Origin: a virus
DNA length: 20,711 nt
Reading direction: 5' to 3' (one strand)
Virus record (IMG/VR): IMGVR_UViG_3300021599_003039
Coordinates: 1-20,711 of that record
The notes beneath the pieces were generated by a model. It made no database searches, was not told the origin of the DNA, and saw only the letters and a list, made by a program, of their open reading frames with translations. A program made the position numbers and the translations under genes. Shown piece by piece: positions 7,051-14,054 of the stretch. Numbering within the stretch: position 1 is the first letter of the stretch; each line of letters opens with the position of its first letter.

Positions 7051-9330
7051 GTGAGCCTCGACGAACAGCGCTTTCAAGCCATCCTCGAGGCCGCCCGCTC
7101 GCGCACGGCAAACGATGGTGTCGACACCATGGTGGTGGCGGCGCATCTCGCCCAGATGCGCCTGTTCATGGTTCGCCAGGGACTGGAGTTCTTTGCCCGG
7201 CAGGACAGCTTCTCTCAGCGCCGCGAATTCCTGCGCCGCGTTGTTGACTACAACGAGCTGCCAGGGCGACTCGAAGCAATCATTGATTCGTTCCTGATTG
7301 ATGGCCGCGGCCTGCTGTATTTTAGGCCTAGTAAAGATCTTTATCGCATTCACTTCTTCTCGAAAGATCAGTTCAGGACGTACTACGATGAAGAAGGTGG
7401 TTTAGAAGAAGTCCAGGTGATATACAGCTTCCGCGTGCGGCCGCCGCGGGGCTTTGGTTCTGGTCTCGGTGCTGAGCAGTTCAATTTCAATGCAGCCGGT
7501 GGCGGCAGCAACAGCGAGCTGCGCTGGATTCGCTTGTCGATCTACGCCGATCGGATCGAGCAGGTCATCACCAACCAGAAGCCCGACTTCAGCACTGAGG
7601 CGGTGCTGGGCGGCCAGGTCAAGTCGCTCACCAACACGCTGGGCTTCATCCCGGCGGTGGAGATCTTCAACAACCGCGGACTGATTGCCGGCTCTGGCCA
7701 CGGCGAGTTCGATGCCGTTGCCGCTCACATCCTGCAGCACGACAGGATGGTCAAGGCGATCAAGAGCAACCTCAGCTTCTTTGGCGGGCCGACGTTGGTC
7801 TCGAGCCGTCCGAAGCACGATCTGCTTGAGCCTGACGGCGAGGGCAGTGGCTACAAAGCCACGATCAGCAGCAACTCAGGCTTTGTTGGCCTGAGCCGTG
7901 CCAGCACGCGCTCTTCGGATCCGGCGCCTGGTGCCTTTGGTGGTGGCTTCCGCGTGCCGCGCATCATTGCCAACGTCGAGGCTGCCGATCGCGTCGCCTA
8001 CATCACGCCAGATGCCGTCAGCGGTGATCTGACGATGTACGCCCAGCAGTATCAAGAGATGATCCGCTCCGCCCTGGGCGGCGTGGACGATCTCTCGATC
8101 AACAGCGGCGCGACGGCCTATGAGGTGCGCACGCTTTATGGGCGGGTGGCCGCTACTGCCAAGAAGAAATGCCGCGATGTCTTCGAGTTCGGCTTCTGCA
8201 AGCTGTTCTCCTTGATGGTCACCCACGAGGAGACGCTGTTCCGTGAATCGCTTGGTCAGGCACTGGGCATCAAAAAACCTGAGCCGGTGATTGCTGAGGA
8301 GCTCGACCTGCCGCCTGAGGAGGTTGCAGAGCTGGAGCAGAAGTACGAGGAGGCAATGGGCAAGTGGCGCCAGCAGATCGGCGAAACCATCAACCAGATC
8401 AAAGAAACCGGCGAGGTGCCGCCGCAAGTGGTGGGCTTGATTCCCGATGGGTCGGCCTCCATAGACTGGAGGTGGATGGGGGAGATCTTCGAGGATTCTC
8501 CACAGGAGATCCTGCAGAACTCAATGGTCTGCAGAAACCTCCAGGAGCTCGGCGTCTCTTCTATCGAGGCCCTTCAGCATCTCTTCCCTCCACAAACTCC
8601 AGAAGAACGCGCCGCCATGCTGAACGGTTATCCGTTCCGCATGGTGGAAGCCACCCAACGATCGGCAGGTGTGTTCCTGGACATGCTGAGAGGCATGTTC
8701 CAGGTGCCGCACCCTCAAGAGCCTGATTTGCCCCTCGCGGCTGATCCCAATCTTGATGTCACTCCGTTCATCTATCGCACTCTCGACTTCCTGAGGCGAG
8801 AGTTGTCCTACTCAGGCAAGTACAACGATGTCGACCCAGCAAGTCTCCCAGCCACCCTCACAGACGCCGATCGCCTACGCGCCTCCCGCGGAGAGCCAAC
8901 AGAGCTGGAGCAACGCCGCGCCGAACGGCGGCGTGATGCCTTCGGCTCCTATCTCGCCGATGCCTGGGCAACCGGTGGCGGCACCTACACCAGCCAGCTG
9001 GGATTCGGGGCAAGCTCAGTGGCAGCAGGCGTTCAATCAGCTGGTCGGAGCGCAGACGCCGACTTCGCCCTACCAGGGCTGGGCGGCACCCTCTCTTTCG
9101 ACCCCCAGCGGCCTGACGCAGGCGCAGGTGGGCAACTGGGCCCAGGGCCAACAGGTGGCATCGGCGCCCCAGATCTCCTCGCCCCAAGCAACGCAGGGCT
9201 TGTCGGCGGCGGACGTCCAGTACCTGGCGGCCCAGGCGGCGCAGCAGACAATGGCGCAGCAGGCGCAGGCTCAGCAAATGGCGCTGATGCAGGCCGCCGC
9301 CGCTCAGCAGGGCGCCGCTCAGCGGGGTGA
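7051..9330 (+). CDS. portal protein
   Basis: A 759-residue frame directly after terL, where the portal gene usually lies. It has the expected mix: helical N-terminus (AILEAARSRTANDGVDTMVV), a middle with the segment GFIPAVEIFNNRGLIAGSG (about 211-229), a DxxSINSGATAYEVRTLYGR-like helix region (about 346-365) and a long Glu-rich helix (about 420-450) resembling the stem and wing helices of dodecameric portals. The product forms the gate through which TerL pumps DNA. GTG 7051 follows AGGG. From about residue 593 the frame is overlapped by the next gene in the +1 frame, and the last roughly 90 residues are Gly/Pro/Ala-rich with poor GC at third positions. The true C-terminus may differ from 9330. 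An AT-rich patch lies at 7320-7430. Confidence 0.85.
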   Translation: MSLDEQRFQAILEAARSRTANDGVDTMVVAAHLAQMRLFMVRQGLEFFARQDSFSQRREFLRRVVDYNELPGRLEAIIDSFLIDGRGLLYFRPSKDLYRIHFFSKDQFRTYYDEEGGLEEVQVIYSFRVRPPRGFGSGLGAEQFNFNAAGGGSNSELRWIRLSIYADRIEQVITNQKPDFSTEAVLGGQVKSLTNTLGFIPAVEIFNNRGLIAGSGHGEFDAVAAHILQHDRMVKAIKSNLSFFGGPTLVSSRPKHDLLEPDGEGSGYKATISSNSGFVGLSRASTRSSDPAPGAFGGGFRVPRIIANVEAADRVAYITPDAVSGDLTMYAQQYQEMIRSALGGVDDLSINSGATAYEVRTLYGRVAATAKKKCRDVFEFGFCKLFSLMVTHEETLFRESLGQALGIKKPEPVIAEELDLPPEEVAELEQKYEEAMGKWRQQIGETINQIKETGEVPPQVVGLIPDGSASIDWRWMGEIFEDSPQEILQNSMVCRNLQELGVSSIEALQHLFPPQTPEERAAMLNGYPFRMVEATQRSAGVFLDMLRGMFQVPHPQEPDLPLAADPNLDVTPFIYRTLDFLRRELSYSGKYNDVDPASLPATLTDADRLRASRGEPTELEQRRAERRRDAFGSYLADAWATGGGTYTSQLGFGASSVAAGVQSAGRSADADFALPGLGGTLSFDPQRPDAGAGGQLGPGPTGGIGAPDLLAPSNAGLVGGGRPVPGGPGGAADNGAAGAGSANGADAGRRRSAGRRSAG

Positions 9331-9952
9331 TTCTTACCTCGACAACATCTCCGATCAGTCCCTCGAGGTTCTGAGCCATTTCGGTTCAGAAGCACCCGTC
9401 AAGCTGAACCAGTACGCCTGTCAGGTGGAAGACGCCCTGCTGGAGGCCCTGGGCCATCAGCAGCAGCAGTCCATCGCCATTCAGCAGCAGCACGAGTACA
9501 TCGAGCGCGTGCAGGACGTGCTGGCCGCGGCCACCGCTGATCGCGAGGCCATGCTCTCGGTGCTGACCGATCCTGATGTCCTCAGCGATTACACCACTCG
9601 CTTCTTCGGCCCTGAAGGTCCCTATCCCATCGAGACACCTGCCGAGCAAGCCCAGCGTTCGCTCTACGAGGGAATGATTCAGGAAGGTCAGCCCCTGATG
9701 CCCCGCGCGGAAAACCCCCGCATGGACATCAGCGCTGAACTGGAAGCTCAGGCCCAGGCCCAGCGGTTCCAGCGTCCTCAGATGCCCATGCCCAACCCCT
9801 CTGCTGGTGGCGGTCAGCGCCTGGCCGGCAACGGCAATGTCTGGGGTCAGTTCAGCCAGATGATGGATGTCGCCCCCCAGGACGCCTGGAAGGTGCTCTC
9901 TCAGGCTGATCCTGAGTCCATCCGCACCAAAATGCTGTTCATGGAGGGCTGA
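8828..9952 (+). CDS. scaffold-like Gln-rich protein overlapping the portal 3' end
   Basis: A 374-residue protein. Residues 1-165 are Gln/Pro/Ala/Ser-rich (MSTQQVSQPPSQTPIAYAPP, later runs such as AAQQTMAQQAQAQQMALMQA). Residues 170-310 are acidic and helical (DNISDQSLEVLSHFGSEAPV; HEYIERVQDVLAAATADREA), and the C-terminus is Pro/Gly/Met-rich with an acidic-hydrophobic end, TKMLFMEG. A Gln- and Ala-rich disordered start plus long helices directly after the portal suits an internal scaffold that guides capsid assembly. GC is high at third positions of this frame across the overlap, for example at 9061-9300, where the portal frame instead shows many A-ending codons. The start is uncertain: ATG 8828 has no clear ribosome site, and ATG 8936 is an alternative. 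Confidence 0.78.
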   Translation: MSTQQVSQPPSQTPIAYAPPAESQQSWSNAAPNGGVMPSAPISPMPGQPVAAPTPASWDSGQAQWQQAFNQLVGAQTPTSPYQGWAAPSLSTPSGLTQAQVGNWAQGQQVASAPQISSPQATQGLSAADVQYLAAQAAQQTMAQQAQAQQMALMQAAAAQQGAAQRGDSYLDNISDQSLEVLSHFGSEAPVKLNQYACQVEDALLEALGHQQQQSIAIQQQHEYIERVQDVLAAATADREAMLSVLTDPDVLSDYTTRFFGPEGPYPIETPAEQAQRSLYEGMIQEGQPLMPRAENPRMDISAELEAQAQAQRFQRPQMPMPNPSAGGGQRLAGNGNVWGQFSQMMDVAPQDAWKVLSQADPESIRTKMLFMEG

Positions 9953-9955
9953 GCC

Positions 9956-10828
9956 ATGCCTGCACAGCGCAGGGCGGGCGGCGGGAGCGAAAGCTCTCGT
10001 CTGTTCGCCAGTGACTACATCCGTGGCGCGATGGCCAAGGATGCGGGATACGGCAATGCCAACCCCATCGGCGAGCAGCTTGCAGTGTTGGGCGCTGCGC
10101 GGAACAATCTCGACGCCCGCAGTGCTGGCGTGATCACTGGCAGTGATGACAAGGACTATCGAGTCTTTGCCAAGAAAGGCCAGGACTACGAGGCCCTGCG
10201 CAACGACACACTGAAGCGCGCTGGCGGCGGCACGGGCAATGCTCGTTTCTCTGACGCCGAGGCCTTCGATTCCGCTGTCGCCAGTTCCTATGGAGCTGAG
10301 GCTGTGGACGAGGAGATTGCCGGTCGTTTTGCTGCTGATGCCCACGCCGCTCATCTGGTTGCCGACAGTGCTCGGCTCTGGGCCGAGAAAGGCGCTGGCA
10401 ATGCCGTGCGCAATGTCGGTCGTGATCTGATCAGCGACAAGCCCGAGCTGCAGGCTCAAGCGCTCGAGGCGATGAACATCACCGCCGAGAAGATCCAGAT
10501 GGTGCATGGCGCGGCCGCGGCGGATGGCTTCAAGGTCGAAGTGGCCACGAAGCTCACCAGCGGGGACGGCAATGCCCAGAAGGAAGCCCTGGCAATGCTC
10601 GGCATTGCTGAGGACAAGTACGGCACCGTGCTCAAGCCGGAGGTGAATGACGCCACCACCTTCCAGATGCCCTATCTGCAGGACATGCCCCTGTGGGGTC
10701 ATGCCATCGGCGCCGGCTCAGCAGCGGCTGGGGCAGGCGCTTTGGCTTACCACCTGATGGTGGCCGGCCAGCAGCAACAGGATCCAGCGGCTTATGCCGC
10801 CACCGTTCAAGCCATGAACGCTTACTGA
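9956..10828 (+). CDS. unrecognised virion-region protein with C-terminal hydrophobic Gly/Ala segment
   Basis: A 290-residue protein with a strong ribosome site (GGAGGG, 9943-9948) inside the end of the scaffold-like gene. The body is Ala/Asp/Glu-rich and mostly helical (for example HAAHLVADSARLWAEKGAGN and AQALEAMNITAEKIQMVHG). Near residues 245-270 there is a Gly/Ala hydrophobic stretch (AIGAGSAAAGAGALAYHLMV) and then a short Gln/Ala tail. I do not recognise a family. Its place between the scaffold-like protein and the muralytic enzyme, and the zipper-like segment, suggest a virion or internal protein. It is followed after eight bases by the next gene. Confidence 0.75.
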   Translation: MPAQRRAGGGSESSRLFASDYIRGAMAKDAGYGNANPIGEQLAVLGAARNNLDARSAGVITGSDDKDYRVFAKKGQDYEALRNDTLKRAGGGTGNARFSDAEAFDSAVASSYGAEAVDEEIAGRFAADAHAAHLVADSARLWAEKGAGNAVRNVGRDLISDKPELQAQALEAMNITAEKIQMVHGAAAADGFKVEVATKLTSGDGNAQKEALAMLGIAEDKYGTVLKPEVNDATTFQMPYLQDMPLWGHAIGAGSAAAGAGALAYHLMVAGQQQQDPAAYAATVQAMNAY

Positions 10829-10836
10829 GTATTGCC

Positions 10837-11469
10837 ATGCCTCTTCAATTCGCTGCGCCGGGTTCTCTCGGCCGCGGCCGCAAGCCACAGGAGGTGCCGC
10901 CACCCAGCGGCGCCCTGATGACGCCGGCCACCAATGAAATGCCCGGCTTGATGCAGACCGCTGGCGACAACCTGCACCTGCAGGGCACGCCCGCACGGCC
11001 TGGCTTCAGCGCTCAGGTGCAACCGCTGGCTCGCCCCGTGGATCCCGGTGATCTCGAGGCTGCCGGTTCCGTTGGTGATCCCTACAAGCTGGGTGCGATG
11101 GCATCCCGCGCTGAGGTGCGCACTCAGGCGCTCGACACACCGCAGCAGATGATGCAGCGTGCCGAGCAGATGGGCAGCAACCGCAGCAACCAACAACTGC
11201 AAACCGAGATGCACGGCGCTGGGTCTCTGGCCCAAGCCGTCGCCGCGCCGCAGCTGGCGCAGAAGGCCCTCGGCCAGCAGCGGCTGATGAACCAGCAGGT
11301 GGCGCAGGCCACCGGCCAGGATCAGACCGGTGCGTTGGCGGATGCCCAGGCCCATGAGTTCAGCGCCCGCTACCGCCAGGGCGTGATGGACGAACGGCAG
11401 CTGGCCACGATCGACAACCTTGCTGCACGGATGGCATCCGGCGGCACGGCTTTCGCCATCGGAGGTTGA
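10837..11469 (+). CDS. unrecognised Gln/Met-rich protein
   Basis: A 210-residue protein starting at ATG 10837, eight bases after the previous stop. The frame runs further upstream, but there it overlaps the previous gene as a shadow. The first 75 residues are Pro/Gly/Arg-rich and probably disordered (LGRGRKPQEVPPPSG). Residues about 85-200 are Gln/Met/Ala-rich helix (DTPQQMMQRAEQMGSNRSNQ; LGQQRLMNQQVAQATGQDQT), and the end is TAFAIGG. The composition is like structural phage proteins. The next gene's ribosome site (GGAGGT) covers the last codons, so the pair is probably co-translated. The function is unknown. Confidence 0.72.
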   Translation: MPLQFAAPGSLGRGRKPQEVPPPSGALMTPATNEMPGLMQTAGDNLHLQGTPARPGFSAQVQPLARPVDPGDLEAAGSVGDPYKLGAMASRAEVRTQALDTPQQMMQRAEQMGSNRSNQQLQTEMHGAGSLAQAVAAPQLAQKALGQQRLMNQQVAQATGQDQTGALADAQAHEFSARYRQGVMDERQLATIDNLAARMASGGTAFAIGG

Positions 11470-11472
11470 GTC

Positions 11473-12054
11473 ATGTCTCGTCGTTCAGGTCGCCGCACCC
11501 CCACGGCGGCTGAGATGGTGCATCCCGCCGTCAACGCTCACCTTCAGGCTGGGTATGAGGCAACTGGTGGCGAGGTGATTCCTCGCCAGGAGCTGTTGAT
11601 GACGCCGCAGGTTGGCGTCGCTCCGCGAGCAGGGTTTGACGCGCGATATGCGCAAGAGGACTCGGAGATGATGCGCTCGATGCCGGGCGTTCAACCTCCT
11701 GACTACCAGGCCTTCGCCGATGCCGATGACATCGCGGCCAGCCGCGCCGGTGGCAGTGGAGCCGCCATCGGTCCAGGGCAAATCCAAGGATTCCAGGGCT
11801 ATGCACAGAATCCACTGGAGGAGGAGGGCCGCGCGCGCATCGGCCAGCAGTTCATGCAGGCGCCCTTGGGCGGCCATGTGCGCGATGCCCTTGATGGTCA
11901 GGAGATCTTCGGTCACACGATCACCAATCGCCAAGCCCGCATGGCCGAGCAGGGCCTGGCCGGTCTGACTGCTGTTGGCGTTGGCGTTCCCGCCTTCATG
12001 GCCGCTGTGCAGCAGCTCAGCACCCCCCAGGATCAGAACACCATTCCGTTCTGA
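11473..12054 (+). CDS. unrecognised virion-region protein
   Basis: A 193-residue protein beginning at ATG 11473 with a strong ribosome site, GGAGGT (11461-11466). The start is basic (MSRRSGRRTPTA), followed by a helical segment, an Asp/Ala-rich middle and a Gly/Gln segment (SGAAIGPGQIQGFQGYA). Residues about 160-180 form a hydrophobic Gly/Ala stretch (GLAGLTAVGVGVPAFMAAVQ) that could cross or touch a membrane, and the protein ends NTIPF. No family was recognised. It closes the run of four genes after the portal, and a promoter element begins nine bases after its stop. Confidence 0.72.
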   Translation: MSRRSGRRTPTAAEMVHPAVNAHLQAGYEATGGEVIPRQELLMTPQVGVAPRAGFDARYAQEDSEMMRSMPGVQPPDYQAFADADDIAASRAGGSGAAIGPGQIQGFQGYAQNPLEEEGRARIGQQFMQAPLGGHVRDALDGQEIFGHTITNRQARMAEQGLAGLTAVGVGVPAFMAAVQQLSTPQDQNTIPF

Positions 12055-12062
12055 ACTTGATC

Positions 12063-12082
12063 GATACCCTGCGCCATAGAAC
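12063..12082 (+). promoter_or_regulatory. CATACCCTC-type promoter element (copy 5)
   Basis: GATACCCTG at 12063-12071 (box TACCCT 12065-12070), then AGAAC at 12078-12082 after seven bases, then the TTG start at 12094. It would drive the small gene at 12094 and the muralytic enzyme. Confidence 0.55.
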
Positions 12083-12093
12083 CCGCAGGTGCC

Positions 12094-12378
12094 TTGGATC
12101 GCTTAGCCGCCTCACCGGAAATCGTCGAAGCGATCACCCGTCACTTCCGCAGTGATGGAGTGCCGCCCACAGCCGCTGGTCACCTGGCGGCTGAGGTGGT
12201 TTCCCACCCGGATGACATCGACACCAAGGTGAGTCGCTTCCAGGATTTCCTGGCGAATTACCGCAGCAAAGGCTTCAGCGATGAGGCCGCGCAAAACCTG
12301 GCAGTTGAAGCGCTGGAGGGCGGCGAGGAACCGTCACGCTCCAGGCGCTACCAACTGCTGTCTGAGGAGCAGAAGTGA
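12094..12378 (+). CDS. small helical protein upstream of the muralytic enzyme
   Basis: A 94-residue protein starting with TTG, with GCAGGTGCC immediately before it, almost the same leader end as the portal gene. It is charged and helical throughout (SPEIVEAITRHFRSDGVPP; DEAAQNLAVEALEGGEE) with no membrane segment, so it is not an obvious holin. Two segments of similar layout (a helix followed by G/V-P or F-S-D-E-A-A) might be related halves. The stop overlaps the enzyme's ATG (TGATG, 12376-12380), so the two are probably translationally coupled. It could be a chaperone, an inhibitor or a structural partner for the enzyme, but nothing in the sequence decides this. Confidence 0.7.
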   Translation: MDRLAASPEIVEAITRHFRSDGVPPTAAGHLAAEVVSHPDDIDTKVSRFQDFLANYRSKGFSDEAAQNLAVEALEGGEEPSRSRRYQLLSEEQK

Positions 12379-13166
12379 TGGCACAGATCAGCGCCAATGA
12401 GCGTGCCGCGCTCGACATGATCCGCATGGCGGAAGGCACCTGGCACGGCGGCGGACAGAAGGGCTACGGCACGATGTTCGGCGGCGGCCAGTTCGACTGG
12501 AGCAAGGGCCACCCCGATCGCGTTGTGCGCAGTGGTGGCTATGCCTCGGCCGCGGCGGGCGCCTACCAGTTCATGCCGGACACCTGGAAGGGTGTGACGA
12601 AACAGCTGGGCGTGAGCGCCAGTGACTTCTCGCCAGAAGCGCAGGACCGCGCTGCACTGCAGTTGATTCGCAACCGCGGCGTGGATCCCACCAAGCCGAT
12701 GGATACGGCGATGCTGGCCAAGCTGGCGCCGGAGTGGGCGTCGCTGCCGACCGCCGCTGGCAAGAGCTACTACAACCAGCCGGTGAAGGGGCAGAAGGAA
12801 CTGCTCAGCTTCTACGGCCAGCGCCTGGGCGCAGCGCCCAACCCTGGCAATCAAGCGCCCGCAGCCGCCCCTGCTGGAGGAGCGGCCATTGCCGGCGTTG
12901 TTAGTGGTGGCGGCGGTGCCCTGGCCGGGATTGATTTCGCTTCTCTGTTTGGTGACAGCAGCTCACCTGTTAATCGCCCCGTCGGGTCTGCAGCGGCCGC
13001 GGCGGTGTTGCAGCAGCAGCGGCAGGAGATCAACAGCACGGCGCCGATGCTCAACTCGGTGCGCCGTCAGGCCATCACCCGCATGGCGGGCAGCCCTGGC
13101 CCCAGCTTCATGCAGCAGCTGCTGGAGCTGACGCAACGGCCGGGGGCTGGGCAATTTCTTGCTTGA
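12378..13166 (+). CDS. lambda-R-type (GH104) muralytic enzyme with long C-terminal extension
   Basis: A 262-residue protein. Residues 1-155 follow the layout of the lambda endolysin R family, lytic transglycosylases that cleave the glycan strands of peptidoglycan. The segments are LDMIRMAEGT (12-21, with the likely catalytic Glu19 at the same position as in lambda R), FGGGQFDWSKGHP, AAGAYQFMPDTWKGVTKQLG, DFSPEAQDRAALQLI and PEWASLP. Residues 160-262 are extra compared with the roughly 158-residue lambda enzyme. They are Ala/Pro/Gly-rich with a Gly/Ala hydrophobic stretch (GGAAIAGVVSGGGGALAGI) and a helical end. There is no signal peptide or anchor and no holin nearby. The extension and the location among virion genes make a virion-carried lysozyme at least as likely as a free endolysin. 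The ATG overlaps the previous stop and follows GAGGAG. The last 59 bases overlap the convergent minus-strand gene. Confidence 0.88.
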   Translation: MAQISANERAALDMIRMAEGTWHGGGQKGYGTMFGGGQFDWSKGHPDRVVRSGGYASAAAGAYQFMPDTWKGVTKQLGVSASDFSPEAQDRAALQLIRNRGVDPTKPMDTAMLAKLAPEWASLPTAAGKSYYNQPVKGQKELLSFYGQRLGAAPNPGNQAPAAAPAGGAAIAGVVSGGGGALAGIDFASLFGDSSSPVNRPVGSAAAAAVLQQQRQEINSTAPMLNSVRRQAITRMAGSPGPSFMQQLLELTQRPGAGQFLA

Positions 13167-13983
13167 GTAGCGGCGGTCCCTCGGGCCGCGGCAGATCGTG
13201 GCTGGTGCCTGGCACCCGGCGGCCGCCACCTTCTCGCCGCTGCAGCAGTGAGCCGGGTGCGCGGCGGGTGAGCACCTGGGGCATCAACATCTCGGCCTGC
13301 AGCCGCTCGTGGCCGCCGGCGCGGGAATCACGCAGGAAGCGATCGGGTGTCCTGAACTTCCGTGCCAGACATTCGGCCTGGGCCATCCAGGTGCCGCGCA
13401 GTGCCGCGATCAAGCCCTCGGTGGCGAGGGAGTCGTAATAGAGCATCGGCGCGTCCACCGAGCGGGGCGAGTGATGCAGCCGCCCTTCGGTGCCGGTCAG
13501 CTTGTAGATCCACTCGGCCACCAGCTGCGCCTCCTCAAAGCTGTAGCGGCTGAGGTTGAGGCGGCCATTGCAGTAGTTGGCGCCACGGGTCATCAGCACC
13601 CGGCCGCGGTCAGCCCAAAGCGCACCAATGGCTTCAGCACCCAGGAGCTCAAGGACCGCAGAGCTGAGGCGGAAGCCGTCGGGATAGAGCAGGTGGAAGG
13701 CCGTCTCAAAGCTCTTGCTGCTCACCCGTAGGCGCCACTGCCCTGTACCTGCCTTGCCGTCTCCGGTGGGGTGGTACTTGGGCTCTTTGGTGGTGGGCAG
13801 GAACTGGCGCAATCGCCGCCACTGGTAGTGGGTGTATTCCTTGTGTGCACTGGGTTGATGTAGCTGCAGGGAGTAGGTGCGACTGCACAGGCAGATGGAG
13901 CCCCGCCCCAGGCAGTAGCTCAGCACGAGGCGGGTGAGAGCGGCGGACTCATCGGGGTTGAGGCGGGCACGGGTCTGGCTCAT
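13108..13983 (-). CDS. LAGLIDADG homing-endonuclease-like protein, apparently lacking catalytic acids
   Basis: This is the only minus-strand gene. From ATG 13983 it is 291 residues long. Residues about 14-195 show the two-motif layout of LAGLIDADG proteins. The first motif region is ALTRLVLSYCLGRGSI (15-30). The second, EAIGALWADRGRVL (117-130), is followed by RYSFEEAQLVAEWI, as after the second motif of this fold. Where active enzymes carry an acid before the Gly (xxGDG, DDG), this protein has Arg27 and Arg126. Residues 200-291 are Arg/Pro-rich and end in an Ala run. It may be a decayed or repurposed homing protein, for instance a DNA-binding regulator (WhiA is a known non-cutting relative). 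A promoter element faces it at 14012-14020. The upstream part of the open frame (to 14025) overlaps that element, so I prefer ATG 13983. The family call rests on motif layout only. Confidence 0.62.
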   Translation of the reverse strand: MSQTRARLNPDESAALTRLVLSYCLGRGSICLCSRTYSLQLHQPSAHKEYTHYQWRRLRQFLPTTKEPKYHPTGDGKAGTGQWRLRVSSKSFETAFHLLYPDGFRLSSAVLELLGAEAIGALWADRGRVLMTRGANYCNGRLNLSRYSFEEAQLVAEWIYKLTGTEGRLHHSPRSVDAPMLYYDSLATEGLIAALRGTWMAQAECLARKFRTPDRFLRDSRAGGHERLQAEMLMPQVLTRRAPGSLLQRREGGGRRVPGTSHDLPRPEGPPLLKQEIAQPPAVASAPAAAA

Positions 13984-14011
13984 CGGCTGGGCGGCGTCCT
14001 TACACAGGCAA

Positions 14012-14020
14012 GAGGGTATG
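14012..14020 (-). promoter_or_regulatory. CATACCCTC promoter element (copy 6), minus strand
   Basis: GAGGGTATG on the plus strand is the exact reverse complement of CATACCCTC. On the minus strand it lies 28 bases before ATG 13983, the same distance class as for the plus-strand genes. The AGAGC block is not obvious here; AAGGA follows instead. Confidence 0.55.
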
Positions 14021-14038
14021 CACACTCAGCAATAAGCA

Positions 14039-14054
14039 CAGGCCTCGTGGCCTG
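14039..14054 (+). promoter_or_regulatory. hairpin enclosing the capsid gene start codon
   Basis: CAGGCC-TCGT-GGCCTG is a perfect 6-base stem with a 4-base loop. The GTG start (14047-14049) lies across loop and stem, and there is no Shine-Dalgarno sequence before it. If formed in the message it could limit initiation; it may also be chance. Confidence 0.35.

Noticed and set aside
5693-7111. Long minus-strand open frame (472 codons) opposite terL
   Set aside because: Mirror of a strongly supported GC-rich gene; such antisense frames are common when third positions are G/C. The product shows no motifs and the plus-strand TerL motifs are decisive.
9386-10702. Long minus-strand open frame (438 codons)
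   Set aside because: Spans two plus-strand genes with good ribosome sites and expected codon bias; no promoter element faces it, and the His/Leu/Gly-rich product looks like an antisense shadow.
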